From positions 4,844,501 to 4,908,500 of the forward strand of contig CM067528.1 of assembly GCA_034509925.1 (NCBI GenBank): 64,000 bases of DNA. Reading direction: 5' to 3'. Numbering within the stretch: the stretch's first letter is position 1; every line of letters begins with the position of its first letter. The translations under genes were made by a program, and so were the position numbers. Shown here piece by piece: positions 25,201 to 40,200 of this stretch. The notes under the pieces are model-generated. The model ran no database searches and was not told the origin of the DNA. It saw only the letters and a program-made list of their open reading frames with translations. Origin of the DNA: Hirudinaria manillensis. Its lineage: Eukaryota; Annelida; Clitellata; Hirudinida; Hirudinidae.

Positions 25201-28200
25201 TCTATTTGGAGCCAAAAATGCTAGGATGGCAGGCGCTTCTCAAATCTTGGCTGGCAGTGCAAGACAAACTTTTGTCCACAGAATATGCTTTGTACATCTA
25301 CTCTTTTATCACCTGGCTTGTAGATCCTTGTGCTGAATTTATAGCAAAACACTGCAAAGTTTGAATCTTAATTTCTATTTTTGTGAAGCATTTTTTAAAT
25401 TTTTATTAGCTGGATACTATATCTGCTTTGTTGGGTCTTTTTTTTTAATTTATCACTGAATTATATGTCTATTTTCTGTAGAATATATTTCAGCTAAATT
25501 TGGATAATAATTTTCTACAGTAGCTGGTAAAATATTTAATGCCTTTTTATAGACCTACATACCTGTGGGAATTGCCAACCAATTGGTTGCATTAATGAAC
25601 CTGATCAAAATGCTCACTTATGAAGCGTGTAGTGACGTAGATGCATCCGAAAATAAATACTTTAAGTTGTGGCTTACGGTGAGTTTTGAAAGTATTGAAC
25701 GACACCTTGAGATCATTGACTCGATATCATATCAATGATATGTTAATCTCACCAGGCATCAATGTTGTTTGCAATTCCATGGTCGATAGGAGGACTGATG
25801 GATTCTAATGGGCGAGAAAAATTCGATAAGTTTTACAGAGAACTTGTTCTCGGGAACAACGATAAACATCCGTTGCCACCCAATGTTGACAAAATCAACT
25901 TTTTCTTTCCAGAGGAACACTCTTGTTACACTTATTTCTTTGAGGTCATTTTTTTTTGAAATCATAAATAACGAATCTAACTTTTAATTAATTGTTGCAG
26001 GGTCAATAAAAAAGCATCAAATAATAATCATTATAACAATAACAAACGTCAAATGTTTACAGCAAAAGGGCCGAGGTTCTTGGAGAACTTGGGCAGAATT
26101 AATAGATCAAAATGTTACTATCAGTGATAAAAAACTGAATGACTTCATAGTGCCCACTGTGGACACAGTCAGATGCAACTATTTTCTTGACCTCGCAGTC
26201 CATCATAGACAGTTGAGTTGGAATTATTTAGATCACGGCTTCGTGCGATATAGTTCTGTTTGAATATATTTTGTGTTGGCATAATCAATACCATTCCTCT
26301 GTCCCCGCAGTCCCATGCTTTTTGTTGGACCGACCGGAACTGGAAAATCAGCCTACATTGGTCAAAAGCTGACCAATGACTTGCAGTCTGAAAAATTCCT
26401 TCCAGTAATTATCAATTTCTCTGCTCAGACCAGTGCCAATCAATTGCAAGTAAGTCCATTTTTTTTTCTAGATTTATGATATTTTAGATATTTCAGATAC
26501 TTTTGTTATAACAATAGTAACATTAATGAGCATTGTCACTCAATTTGTACATGATAATGGCTAAAAACTATATATGGAAAATCAAAGACAATCTCTTATA
26601 GAGATCCAATTAATTCTGTTTGTGATTATTTTGTGATTAAATAATTCTTGTTAGAGTCTAGTTTTGCTCAAGATGCACAAACTGAGGAAGGGCATGTATG
26701 GTCCTCCTCCAGGTAAATTGGCAGTAATCTTTATTGATGATATGAACATGCCGGCATTGGAAATCTATGGTGCCCAACCTCCTATTGAGCTACTAAGGCA
26801 ATATATTGACGTCAAGCACTGGTAATATGCTTTATTTAAAAAATTAATGTTAAATAATAATATAATATTATAATAATATTGACTTGATTAGAGTAACCAG
26901 TTTAACTCAAAAAAAAAACTTAAATTAAGATTAATGATGTACCAGAGAATTTATTAACTTTATCAGTAAAAAATGAGTGGAAATGATTGGTCTTCTTGTT
27001 CTGAGATATTAGGATATTGCAGGTATGATCTGAAAGACACAAGTAAGATTTATCTGAGCGACATTATGCTGATCGGAGCGATGGGACCTCCGGGCGGAGG
27101 AAGGAATCCCTTGAACGAAAGATTTACCCGTCACTTCATCAACATCTCCGTCAATCCTTTCCAGGACGAGACTATGATCAGAATCTTTTCTGTCATCATG
27201 GCTCACTTTTTTCGAGTATGTTTTATAATTATCACATTAAGTTGTTACTTTTTTTGTATACATTTAGCAATCACTAAAGATCTTTTCTTAGACTCGGGGT
27301 TTTCCCGTCGAGTTTTACGGACTGGGGAACGAGCTGGTTATGGCAACGATGACCGTTTACAAACAAGCCATCAAAGTGTTGTTGCCGACTCCGGCCAAAT
27401 CGCATTACGTTTTTAACCTGCGAGATTTCAGCAGGGTTGTGACTGGCATGTGTTTGATACAAAAAGATCAAGTCGAAGATACGAGAGCATTTATCAGGTT
27501 GATGGATGGATGGATGGATGGATTTGGTGATAATAGCTGTTCGTTAATGATGCCTTATTGGATTTCAGACTTTGGGTCCATGAAGTCCTTCGAGTATTCT
27601 CCGACAGACTCATCTTAGAGGAGGACTCCATGTGGATATTCAAGTTGGTTCAAACAATTCATGGAGTTTTCATTTGAATGTTTTGCATTGGCAAAGATTG
27701 AGAATCGTCCCTACATAGTTATGTTAACTTCTTGATCAAGCTCAATTAAATATGTTCAATTATGTTATGTTGCTGGTTTTGCTTAATAAAGAACTCCAAA
27801 AAGGGAAAAAAGGGAATGATTTATTATTTGTTTGTTTATTTATTTATTTATTCAATTATTTACCTCTAACCTTTTCCATCTCTTGACTTTTTAACTATTT
27901 TATAAATATATATAATTTTATTTCTTTGGTAGCTTGAATCGTTCATAATAATGAAACTACAGACTCACTTTTGATCACTGAAAAGGCTTTGCAAATTTTT
28001 TATTTTTAGTTTAATAAAAGAACTGTTGAAAACGATATTCAGTGAAAGCATGGATTCGATATTCAGTCATTTAATTTCGGGATCCAAAGTTGGTCAGGTG
28101 CCTGAGGTATGAAAATGTCCCTTTCATTGTGCACTTGAAATGTTTGTCTGATTACATTAAATTAAACAGTTATGTAATTACAAATTATAATAATTAATTA

Positions 28201-31200
28201 ATTAATTAATTCCTTTCCATTGGGGTTACAGTGACTTGACAGTGACATTTTTTGTCCCCTATAATGTATGGATGATGGTGCTAATTATAAATTATAAATA
28301 GAATTATAAATAGTTAATTCTATTGCTGGTGTCTGCAACATATTAAAGGACCATTTTTTTCATTAAGCTTACTAAAGATGATCTGTCTGCGCTGATGTTT
28401 GGAGATTATATGAATCCCGACGCTTTGCCCGACGAAAAGGTTTATTCGGAAGTCCATGATGTGGAGGCCATGCACAAGATTTTAGAAGACACTATAAAGA
28501 GCTACAATACACATAATAAGAAGAGAATGGATCTTGTAATTTTCAGGTTTTAATGTACTGGTTGATGTAAAAAATATTTTATAATTAAAGAAATTATTTG
28601 AATTAATTTAATGAAAACTAAATGCTAAAATGAGAAATAATTGCTTCACATACTTTTAATAAAGGGAATGCAGTTGCAAACCGAATTTCTTAATCTTGTC
28701 GAATATTTGGCTATTGTTATCACATAGATATGCCCTGGAACATCTTTCCCGCATTTGTCGGGTCCTTAGACTACCGAAAGGAAATGCTTTGCTCGTCGGA
28801 CTTGCAGGAAGCGGCAAACAATCGCTCACTTATTTGGCTGCCTACCTCTCCGAGATGAGCATCGTCCGACCGAATATTGTAAGCAAATATGGAAAGAACG
28901 AATGGAGGGAAGACGTCAAGTTGGTCATGAAAAGCGCCGGTAGGAACGTCCGTCGTGGAAAACCCGACCGTGGACCCGAGTAATTGACCTTCGACCTCTT
29001 CGTTGGCAGGGGTGCAGGGTAAGAAGACGGTGTTTCTGATCAGCGATTCTCAACTGAAGGAGGAGTCTTTCGTAGAGGACATCGACAGCCTTCTCAACTC
29101 TGGCGAGGTGCCGAATCTCTTCACGCCAGACGAAAAGGCAGAAATAATGGAGGTATGCTTTTAATTGGATGCCTAATTAATTTTCATTGATTAAATAGTT
29201 CATTTTTATGCAATGATTTTGGATTTTTAGGCTGTCAGGCCCTCAGCACAGAAATCAAAAGATGCTGGAGAATTGGAACCTCTGGCCCTGCAAGCATATT
29301 TCGTGAATAGGTGCGGAGAGAACCTGACCATCATTCTGACCGTGAGTCCCATCGGAAATGCCTTCAGGAACCGCCTCAGACAATTTCCGTCGCTCATCAA
29401 TTGCTGCAGCATCGACTGGTATCACGTGAGTCCGTGGATTGCTTAACATAAATTATTTATGACGTTAATTAACATCGCACGCATCTTATCAATGAACGAT
29501 AACAATATAATACAAATACGTTTTAGATTGTATTTTTAATTTTATAATTAATTAATTAATTTTTACTTCATCTTTCAAGTCTTGGCCCAAAGATGCCTTA
29601 GAAAGAGTTGCTAATCAGTACCTAAGTGAGCTTGAAATGACTGATGAAAATAAGTTCTCCACAGTAACAGTTTGCAAGCATTTCCACATCACTGCCAATG
29701 ATTTGTCATCGAGGTAACTTAAATGCGTTAAGATTATATCTAACATGCTTGTAATTATAGTTCTATTATGGATGTAGTAAGGTAGACATTAAATCAATAG
29801 AATCAAAATGACTTTATGATATATTAAGTAAAACCAGTAAGGAATTTATGCTGCTAATGGGAGACTTTAATCATCACATTGACTAGAAGGAGGTAGAAGC
29901 TGAGGATGCAATATAATAAGTGACTTGTTCCTATTCAAACTTGTTACTGTATCTACAAGAGGTACACATGCAATGCATTTAGTTTTAACAACAGTTGAGA
30001 ACTTTAAAGCAGTAAAATCATGAACAAAAAAGAAATAAATAAATCCATTGATTTCCAAATCAGATTTCTTGCCATCGAAGGGAGACATAATTACGTCACT
30101 CCGACATCATATTTGCAATTATTGTATTTAACAAAAAAATTAATGAAAAATAAAAGTGAAGAATTGTTAACGTCGAAAAAGAGATACGTCGTGGGTCTCG
30201 AAAAACTTGCCTTTGCAGCTTCACAGGTGATGGTTCGATTGGTCTTTGGATGTTGAAGATGATGTTGTTGTGTTGTGTTGTGCATATGTAATTATCTGCA
30301 ATTATTATAGGTTACAGTTATGCAAGAAGAACTTGAAAATTTGAAACCAGAGTTGTTAAAATCGGCCGAAGAAAATGATATCATGCTGAAGCAGATCGAG
30401 CAGGAATCGAAGGAAGTCGAGGAAAAGGGCGACAAGGTCAAATCAGAGGAAGCCATCGCGAATGCACAAGTTCGTCGAATTAAAACAAAGATTTTTCTAA
30501 CATGCATTGCTTTCCAAGTCCTTTCATACGCTGAAGATTGTTTATGAAAGTTTCATGTTTACGAAGATTTAAATGAATGAAATGCATTGAAAACCATGAA
30601 ATGCAAATGAAAACCATTTGACAATGGTTAAGAAAACTTGTTTAGCAGTCATCAATTGTAATTTTTAATCAATTTATGATTAAAAGTGACCAAGCAAAAA
30701 TAAATCTTACGGATCGATGCTTCAGGCTCTGGAGTCGTCAGCATTAAAAAAGGAATGCGAGGATGATTTGGCAGAAGCAATTCCTGCATTGGAATCCGCT
30801 CTTGCTGCTCTCGATACTCTGAAGCCTTCGGACATTGCCATCGTCAAATCGATGAAGAATCCACCGGCCGGAGTTAAGCTGGTAATGGCTGCAGTTTGCG
30901 TCATGAAAAATGTACTCCCGGATAAGATTGCAGATCCGTCCGGCAGCGGAAAGAAGGTGATCACGTGACATTGTATTCTCGAATGATTGGTAACTGGTAA
31001 GCATTTACTATTTTCAGATTTTGGATTACTGGGGACCATCTAAAAAACTTTTGGGTGATTTGAATTTCCTAAAAGAACTGAAAGAATATGACAAGGATAA
31101 TATTCCAGTATCATTTGCATTCATTATATCTCAATAGTTACCAGAAATGTTTAATATATTTATATTTTAAATTCTAGCCAGCTATAATTTCAAAGATACA

Positions 31201-34200
31201 GACAGAGTTTATTCCAAATCCTGAATTTGACCCTGCAAAAGCTGCAAAAGCTTCTTCTGCAGCAGAGGGATTGTGCAGATGGGTCTTGGCCATGGAAATG
31301 TATGATGGAGTGGCAAAGGTTGTTGCACCAAAGAAGGCTAAGTTAGCTCTGGCTCAAGCCGCTCTCGAGGAAACTCAAAAGCAACTGGCGACAAAAACTG
31401 AAGAATTGAGAATACTTAATGAGAAATTGGCCAAATTGAAAACAAATTTAGAATTGTCAGTAAGCAAAAAGGAAAATTTGCAGACTCAGGTGAAGAATAT
31501 TATGCACACATGAAAATAATAATATTATTTTTTTGAATAAAATTGAAAAACAAAAAATTTTTTAACAGTTTGACTTGTGTGTGGTCAAATTGGAAAGAGC
31601 AGAGAAGCTGATTAGTGGATTGGGGGGAGAAAAGGAAAGATGGGGAGAAGTTGCAGCATCACTGCAGGCTTGGCACAACAACCTGCTCGGAGACATGCTA
31701 CTGTCGGCTGGCGTTATCACCTATTTTGGTCCGTTCACCACAAAGTTCAGAATGGAGAGTCTAATCGAATGGATTAATCTCATAAAAGTGAGAAACGGTG
31801 AAAATCGCGTTGCGCACGATGACCGTGCACATTTTATGACGTCATTGGAACTCGGTCGTTTTAGGATTTGAAATTGCCATTTTCTCCTGGCGAGTATTCG
31901 TTAGCTAGATCTCTCGGGAATCCGGTCGAGATCCAGTCCTGGAACATTGCCGGCCTGCCTAGAGATAATTTTTCCATAGATAATGCCATCATGGTTACCA
32001 ACTCTCACAGATGGTAACTTTTAAGTATTGTTTGAAACATGCCATCCAGAAATTGATTTAAAATAAGTATAATATGTAAAATATGGTTCGAAAGAAAGCA
32101 TGTGGTCACAAATGATTATTTGTAGATTTTTCAGTTAGCTGTAATGTACTGAGACTGCATTTTACCATTTTAACTAATTTATTCATGAATTGTGAATAAT
32201 AAGTTCACTTAAGTCAATAACACACTTGGAGTTTGAGACGTGAGATCTCACATACGCTTAAAGTATTTCCTTGAGCCGTTCATGATGAAAATCAATGCTT
32301 GTTTTTCTTGCACGAATCCTCAGGCCACTGTTAATTGATCCTCAAGGCCAAGCCAACAGGTGGATAAAAAACATGGAGAGAGACAATCAGCTGTTTGTTT
32401 TAAAGCCACTCAGCTCTGACTTTGCAAGGATCTTGGAACTGTGCATCTCTTTCGGAAAGCCGCTGCTGCTCGAAAATATCGGCGAAGAATTGGACCCCTC
32501 TTTGGATTCCATGCTGTTGAAACAAACATTTCAAATGGGTTTTCTACTTTTTTTTTTTATTTCATTTGAAAAACTTTTATGGAACTTAACATCAATTCAT
32601 TTATTTGAAAGCTAAATTGATTTTCATCTATTTGACTGCATGTAACTGTTAATGACTACTGCTAATGACTGCAATGTTGACAAAGAAATTTGTAATGCAA
32701 ATTTTTTGAATTTGGAATCACACAACACAATATTATGCTGTATGAACACGCCTCAAATTATGCCAAATTACTCAACCAGGTGGCATTGAAATGATTCAGT
32801 TTGGGGACAAAGTGATTGAATACAATGATGGCTTTAGATTCTACATAACAACAAAACTACAGAATCCACATTTTCTTCCCGAGGTGTCCATTAAAGTTAA
32901 TCTTTTGAATTTTATGATTACTGTGGAAGGATTGGAGGATCAGTTACTGGGCATAGTGGTTGCTAAAGAGAGGTCGATGCTGATCATTTAACCAATCTTA
33001 TGTAAAGACTTTAATATCAATATTTAATACCTTAAGAAGTGAGACAAGAAATAGTCACTTGAATGAATGATTGCAATAACGCTTGTCACAATTCATTCCT
33101 CAGGCCTGAACTGGAAGACGAAAGACAAGCCTTGATCCTTCTAACTGCCAATAACAGAAAGAAGCTGAAAGAGATTGAGGATACCATCTTATCGACTCTA
33201 TCGGTGTCGGAAGGGAACATTCTTGAAGATGAAGAAGCGAATGAAGTTTTGGAGTCTTCCAAAATCATGTCGAATGAGATTGCTAAAAAGCAACAGGTTT
33301 ACATTTTAAATTACTTTACAAACATGTTTATTAATTGATCTATTTTTTCTTTTGTTTTCAGATTGCAGAAGTAACTGAATCAAAATTGAACGAAGCTCGA
33401 AAGGGATACAAGCCAATAGCTGCTTATTCTTCTGTGTTATTTTTTGCTATCAGTGACATTTCCAAGATTGATCCCATGTATCAATATTCTCTAAGCTGGT
33501 TCATTAATCTCTATCTAGCTTCCATTCAGGACAGGTTGCATAAGGGGACATTTGTTCATAAAAGTTCATAAAAGATAGTCAGACATCATGAAGATATGTG
33601 ACTATTTTTTTTAAGCATGAAGTCAAAGACCCTAGAACGAAGATTGAGGAACTTATCCAATCATTTCACTTATAATTTATTTTCAAATGTCTGTCGATCC
33701 CTTTTTGAGCAGCACAAACTAGTTTTTTCTTTGTATCTCACGGCTCAAATTGAAATGTAAGTCATGATGTTATTGCTACTGACATTATGTGAATTATTTA
33801 ATCATTTGATGTTTATTAAGATCAAAACATGATTTGAGTCTCGATGAATTTACATTCTTCTTGACTGGAGGGGTTGGCTTTGAGACTGCCATGCCAAATC
33901 CCGATCCTTCCTGGATTTCTGACAAGAGTTGGGAAGAGCTGAATCGACTGACTAAACTAAGTCCTGTTTTTTCCAACTTGATGTTAGTTTTCCTATCTTT
34001 TTAGTTTATTGTCTTGAGAATTACCCTGTTTGGCGATGAAATTTGAATGTTGGGTTAACACAATACTTCTCAAATATTTGCTTGAATCTATCATGCAGGT
34101 AAATTACAGTGGTTTAGCTGAGCATAGGTGAATAACTTTGTTGATCCAACTCTTAAATACTTAAAAATGTGACACTGATTGCAGTATGGTCTCTATATGA

Positions 34201-37200
34201 CATGCAGGTGGCCAAACAAGTACCATTCCTGATTGTAGGCAACAAATGGGGGTTAATTAAGGAGAATTGCTTTCAAATCCCATCAGGGCATGTAGAGCAC
34301 TCAAAAGATTTGCTAATTGCAAGTACAATTACAAATAATCACCTCATCTGGACAGTCCCACTTTGCACTTTATGTTGCTCCCTAGATACAAAAACTAACC
34401 AGTTGGTTCCTAAGTTCCTCCACTGTCCCCCAACTCTGGAGTTCAAACTCAAAGTTTATAACACTCTTCTTTGTGAACATTACTAAGTTGCTAATTGTTT
34501 TTTTGCAAACTCTCATCTTAAATGTTCTTAATCCAGGTCCTTTCAAGCATGAGAAGGCACTTTTTTAAGCCACTTTTGATGCAATTAATCTCCAGTAGAT
34601 GCTGTCAATATATTCTTTTACAACAGGAATGAAAAAAATCGTTTGTGAAATCAAGGATTGTTTAAGAGAAGTGACAATTCTTTAGCATGCAATTTCAGTA
34701 GTTACTCAACATATGCATCTTTTATCAGAATCATTTAGGTTGGCTCATATCCTTCTTTTTATGTGCATATCATACTGGCTGGTCCTAAGGGTACTAATTG
34801 TTCCTAAGATTGAATAAATAAATAAATAAAAATAAAACCTTAAAGTCGTTATTAATCTCCCATGTAAAAAATATGTTATACCTATCACGTATAATGATAT
34901 ATAATAACAATAAGATCTTGTATCATGTTAGTGTTACAATTACATTGTATAATACAAGATATTTTGTGTAATAAAATAATAAGTATAATAATAGTTTAAT
35001 AAAACTATTATTTTTAGTAATCACATAAGTCAGAACATTGAAGAGTGGCAAAATTTTTACAACGAAAAATCGCCTCACGAGATCCCTCTTCCGGAGTTTA
35101 CGGAGAAGTCGCTCACCGATTTTCAGATGATGATGGTCTTGAGGTGCTTTCGACCTGACAAGGTGAAAAGGAAATAATCGTTTGGCAGTTTAAATATTTT
35201 TTTTTACTTTTATGAGTTTATTAAAGTGTCAAAACAACTGAAAGAACAAATAGCAAATTAAACATGTACAATATTAAACAAAAAATTATGCACATAACAC
35301 AAATGTGACAAATAAACCTAAAAAACAAGCAAAATAAATTCGTACGGTCAGTCTTAAGGAAGCGCAAGCTTCCACTAGACAGACTGGCCCTGAAAAATCA
35401 TAATCTATAAAACACAAACATGTAAACTCAATACCAATAGCCTCAGATTCATTTCGCTCGTTAACGAATCATTTTCACGAACAGGTGAGACTGGCCGTCA
35501 TGAATTACGTGTCCGAGAAGATGGGCAAGAATTTCGTCGAACCTCCTCCCTTTGATCTCGCCAAATCCTTTGTCGACTCGAATTCCATGACTCCACTCAT
35601 TTTTATTCTATCGCCCGGTGCAGATCCAACTATGGCCCTCCTGCAGTTTGCCGCCGATAAAGGATTTGGGAAGAAGCTAGAGTCCATTTCTCTTGGACAG
35701 GGACAGGTTTGGCAAGTTTTTTTTCTCTTTGTATCCTCCATTCTGATATTCAGCATTCTCATGAATTGGCATTTCTTGATTCGATTGTTATCCTTGTCAA
35801 TTAATTGTTCGGGCCATTCGTGTGACCTGAGTGTTTAGCTTTTTCATCTGCCCATCAATAATAATAGCCTCACATTCACTTGTATACAGTTAAGAAATTA
35901 CAAAAATAAATTCTATTGTAAATTTTTATTTTATGTAAAAGTTTTGCTTGTAAGGTGAATTGTACTCATAAAATAAATTTCATATTAAATGACAATTTAG
36001 ATGTATAAAAATTATAGACGAATCAGCAAAAACGTCGATCGGACATCGTATTCGATTGTTGGTTCTCAATTTGTGAAATGAAAATAGAATTCACATTTCT
36101 AGGGTCCTTTGGCAGCTAAAATGATCAGCCAGGCTAAAGAGAATGGAACATGGGTGCTGCTACAAAACTGTCATTTGGCAGTTTCATGGATGCCAATGCT
36201 TGAGAAGATTTGTGAAGAATTTGGCTCTGAAACCATCAGTGATAACTTCAGACTGTGGCTCACGAGCTACCCCTCTAATAAGGTTCATTTGTCACTATAT
36301 TGAATATTCCAAGACATCTCAAGGTAACTAATAATAGGATTGCATAATAACAGTTTCCTGTCACAGTTCTTCAAAATGGTATCAAGATGACTAATGAACC
36401 ACCCACTGGTTTGAGGCAAAATCTGCTTCAATCATACTTGAATGATCCCATTTCAAACCCAACATTTTTTGAAGGATGTCCTGGAAAAGATGTGGTGACT
36501 AGAACTTATATTTTTCCTTTGTTTTTTTTCTTATTTTTAAATATTACAATATTTAATATAAATTTATTGAATTAATTCAAATCTTTATGTAAAATATTAA
36601 CACTATAAAAAATAAGATTAATTTAACATTGGATGCTTGCATTAAAGGTTTTCCATAAGCTTCTCTTTGGACTGTGTTTTTTTCATGCATTAGTTCAAGA
36701 AAGAAGGAAGTTTGGTGCCCTTGGATGGAATATATCTTATGGTTTCAATGAGTCTGACTTGAGAATTTCTGCAGGGCAACTTCAGGTGATTTTTAATGTT
36801 TTGCAATCATTTAATAAAAAAGATTTGAGTCCAAATACACTCTGCAGCTATTTATTAACGAGAAAGATGAAATCCCATATGAAGCAATCACCTATGTGAC
36901 TGGAGAGTGCAATTATGGAGGAAGGGTGACCGACAGTTGGGATCGAAGATGTCTTCTGACCATCCTTGCGGATTTCTACAATCCCAAGCTCGTGTCAGAT
37001 CCGAAATACATGTTTTCTCCAAGTGGTTACTATTACGCTCCAGCTATGAAGGGAGAGAATGACTATGGAAACTGCATTGAATTTATAAAGGTCAAACATT
37101 TTTTATCCTCAATCTCATTTTTTATCTCCTATGAACTTTTCCAATTTGTATGGACTAGGAGTTGCCCATAGTTCAGCAACCGGAGGTGTTTGGGTTGCAT

Positions 37201-40200
37201 AGCAATGTAGATATTTCGAAAGATTTATTCGAGAATCGGCAGTTATTCGACTCCGTCCTAATCGCTCTCGGCGGAAAGGAAAGGGGTCCGAGCGGCAAGT
37301 TTGATGATTCTCTCTTTGCCATAGCTGCTGATATACTGGAAAAAGTGAGTTTTGATATTTTATTGGCATTAAGTTGTTTAAAATTAAATATAAATAATAA
37401 CTTTAAATTTAAAATATATATTTTATTTGAAGTTAAATCATTTTTCAGCTGCCTCCTTCTTTTGATTTGGAAGTTGCTGAAGCAAAGTATCCAGTGGTTT
37501 ATGAAGAGTCCATGAACACAGTTCTTGTCCAAGAGATGAAAAGGTTCAACAGGCGAGTAAGAGGAACACGATTCATGCGGTAGTAGTCATCATATCTTTA
37601 AGCAGGCAATGTTTTTTGTGATAATGTTTGACAAAATTATATTACAAAACCAAAATTTTGATATTTATTAAAAAAAACTTCAGCTAATGTGGAAATTTAT
37701 TCTATATTCTGACAATAATTTCTGGAGTTGTGTTCTAAAGTCAATTTTTGTTCTTTATTTGTTCATCATGTCTTTAAATTGGCTGAAATGAAAGATGATG
37801 ATAAGGATTTTAAAATGAAAGATAAGGATTCTAAAACATTTCATTAATTGAAAAATAGTGTGGTGTGCATTATCTATTCTTTTCTGTTATTTTAATGCAT
37901 CTTGACTTCATTGGCAGGCTATTCTACGATTCAATTATTGGCTCTTTTAAATACAAAACAGTCAAATATATTTTATGGTGATAAACCTGCCTTGTCAGAG
38001 TCTCCCAAGCATTCTCTATGACAATTAATGTCGGCCATTTCATAGCATCTGCCTTTACCTTCTGGTAAAGTGACATTGTTTTCTTTGAGGTATTAATGGG
38101 AACATTGTGGTGCTGCAAAACAGTCATTTTTATGGAGACTTTTAGCAAATGGAATGAGAAAACAAATGGAGATGGTCTTGATATAAGACTAGATTCCAAT
38201 TTTCCCTGAAGAAAGACTTATTCTGTCAGGCTTCAACATAAAGAAAGCACCTTCAAATTTTCCACTATAATAAACCTCTTATTCTTTTCCTAAATCATGT
38301 AATATGCCAGCCAATCATGACAGCCATCAGGACCATCTTAAACTTTTTTGTTGTCTGAAAATATTCCCGGCTTCCACTTGTTCGTAAAATCGATGATTAT
38401 TTTGTCTATTCTGGGTGATTCTGTGATTCAGGTGACATTTCTTGGGAGATAGGATTTCTTGACTTTGCTTATTATGTCGATATTTTGTTCTCCTGCATAA
38501 ACCTTAACACTGCAGGGATGCTCACTTACAAATCTAATGAATTTCATCTACTGAATGCTTCCATTTTAAATTCATTTGGAATGAGAATTCATATTCCTCT
38601 TGAGTTCTCAGGAACTCACAACAATTTCAAAGTTCCAAATCATGTAATAAACTTGTTTTTAAGTTTACAGCAAGATTTCATGCTAGTTTTTAAATTATAT
38701 AATCAAATTTTATAATATAAAATACTTATAATAATATTGATATAATTTATGCAAAAAAAATTGATCTGCTTAAGTGTATGACGATCACTGTATAAAATGG
38801 CTTTAGTTGAAGTAACAACAATTAAACATTTTGACAAAACATAGGTTTCCGTACATGCTTTATATCACTTTTATTTGTACAGGTTGACAGATGTCATCCA
38901 AGCATATCTATTGCAGCTCCAGAGGGCTATAAAAGGTCTTGAAGTCATGTCCCACCAATTGGAAGAAGTTGGTCACAGCCTGCTTTCTGGCAAGATTCCT
39001 CCTGAATGGATGAAGCGTTCCTATCCATCCTTAAAGCCACTCAGCAGCTATATCTCTGACCTAGTTAAAAGAATACAATTTTTCCAGGTATCACATAAAC
39101 GTTTTGGAACGATTAACCCACGGATTATGCGACGGGGTGAGCGAGTGGTTGAGTCGGGCATGAGTTGGAACAACGATTGATGATACAATTAATTACATGC
39201 ATTTGGCATTTCACGATTCCTCCTCGAATTTGAAGAAGCATGTCAAATTAATGCAACCAGCATGTGTAGTGGAACATTTAAGCTTAATACTTTAACTCCA
39301 TCAACTAATTTTTTATTTTAAGATCAATTAATTAATTAATTAATTAATTAATTATGCATTGATTTAGGAAAACACTTTCATTAGTAGAGATTAAAGTCCA
39401 ATCTTGCAAATGATACTAAGTTTATATGTTAGTTCAAGTAGTAGCATTTTGGGTTGTGGTGGATTGGCATACGGTTACCACAAAATAGCACACAACGATT
39501 GAAACCCAAAAGCAGTTTCCGTTGGTTTATTTTAAGTGACTTTAAATGCCGATACCATTTTACGTTTAATATTAAAGAACGTTTTAAATAAATAAATACT
39601 TTGACTTAAGTAACATTCTGAAAGGTTACTAGTACTTTTAAGAATTGAAAGACAGTACTTTTCATGACATTGGTTAAAACAACATAAAAATGAAAATTCC
39701 CGTTGCAGACATGGTACCAACAGAATGCTCCAAAAATATTCTGGATATCTGCTTTTTATTTCACTCAAGCATTTCTGACAGGAGTCATGCAGAACTTTGC
39801 AAGAAAATATTCAATTGCCATAGACCTTCTTGCATTCGATTTTTCAGTGAGTCTCCATCATCAATCACTCATTTACGTTCTTGCATGGATGATGATGCAA
39901 CATACTGATAAAACATCAGAAAATAACCTCAACATTTCGTGCAATGCATTTCAAAGGTATTAAAAGTTGATGACAAAATGCCTAAACCAAAGGATGGAGC
40001 TTATGTGATGGGTCTGTTTGTTGATGGAGCCAGATGGGACAATAACGAGTGATTAATTCGTTATGTTATAAATGGAATCCTAAATACTGTGTAAATTGCC
40101 TTATTCATTGTTGAAGAGCATGCCTCGAAGAGCAGTATCCAAAGGTCTTGTACGACAAACTTCCTGTCCTATATTTGGTACCAAAGCTGAAAAGTGACAT

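Noticed and set aside
34169-34486. 105-residue plus-strand ORF in a dynein intron as a nested gene
   Set aside because: No family features, and a (TAAA)n tail nearby makes a retrotransposed fragment more likely.
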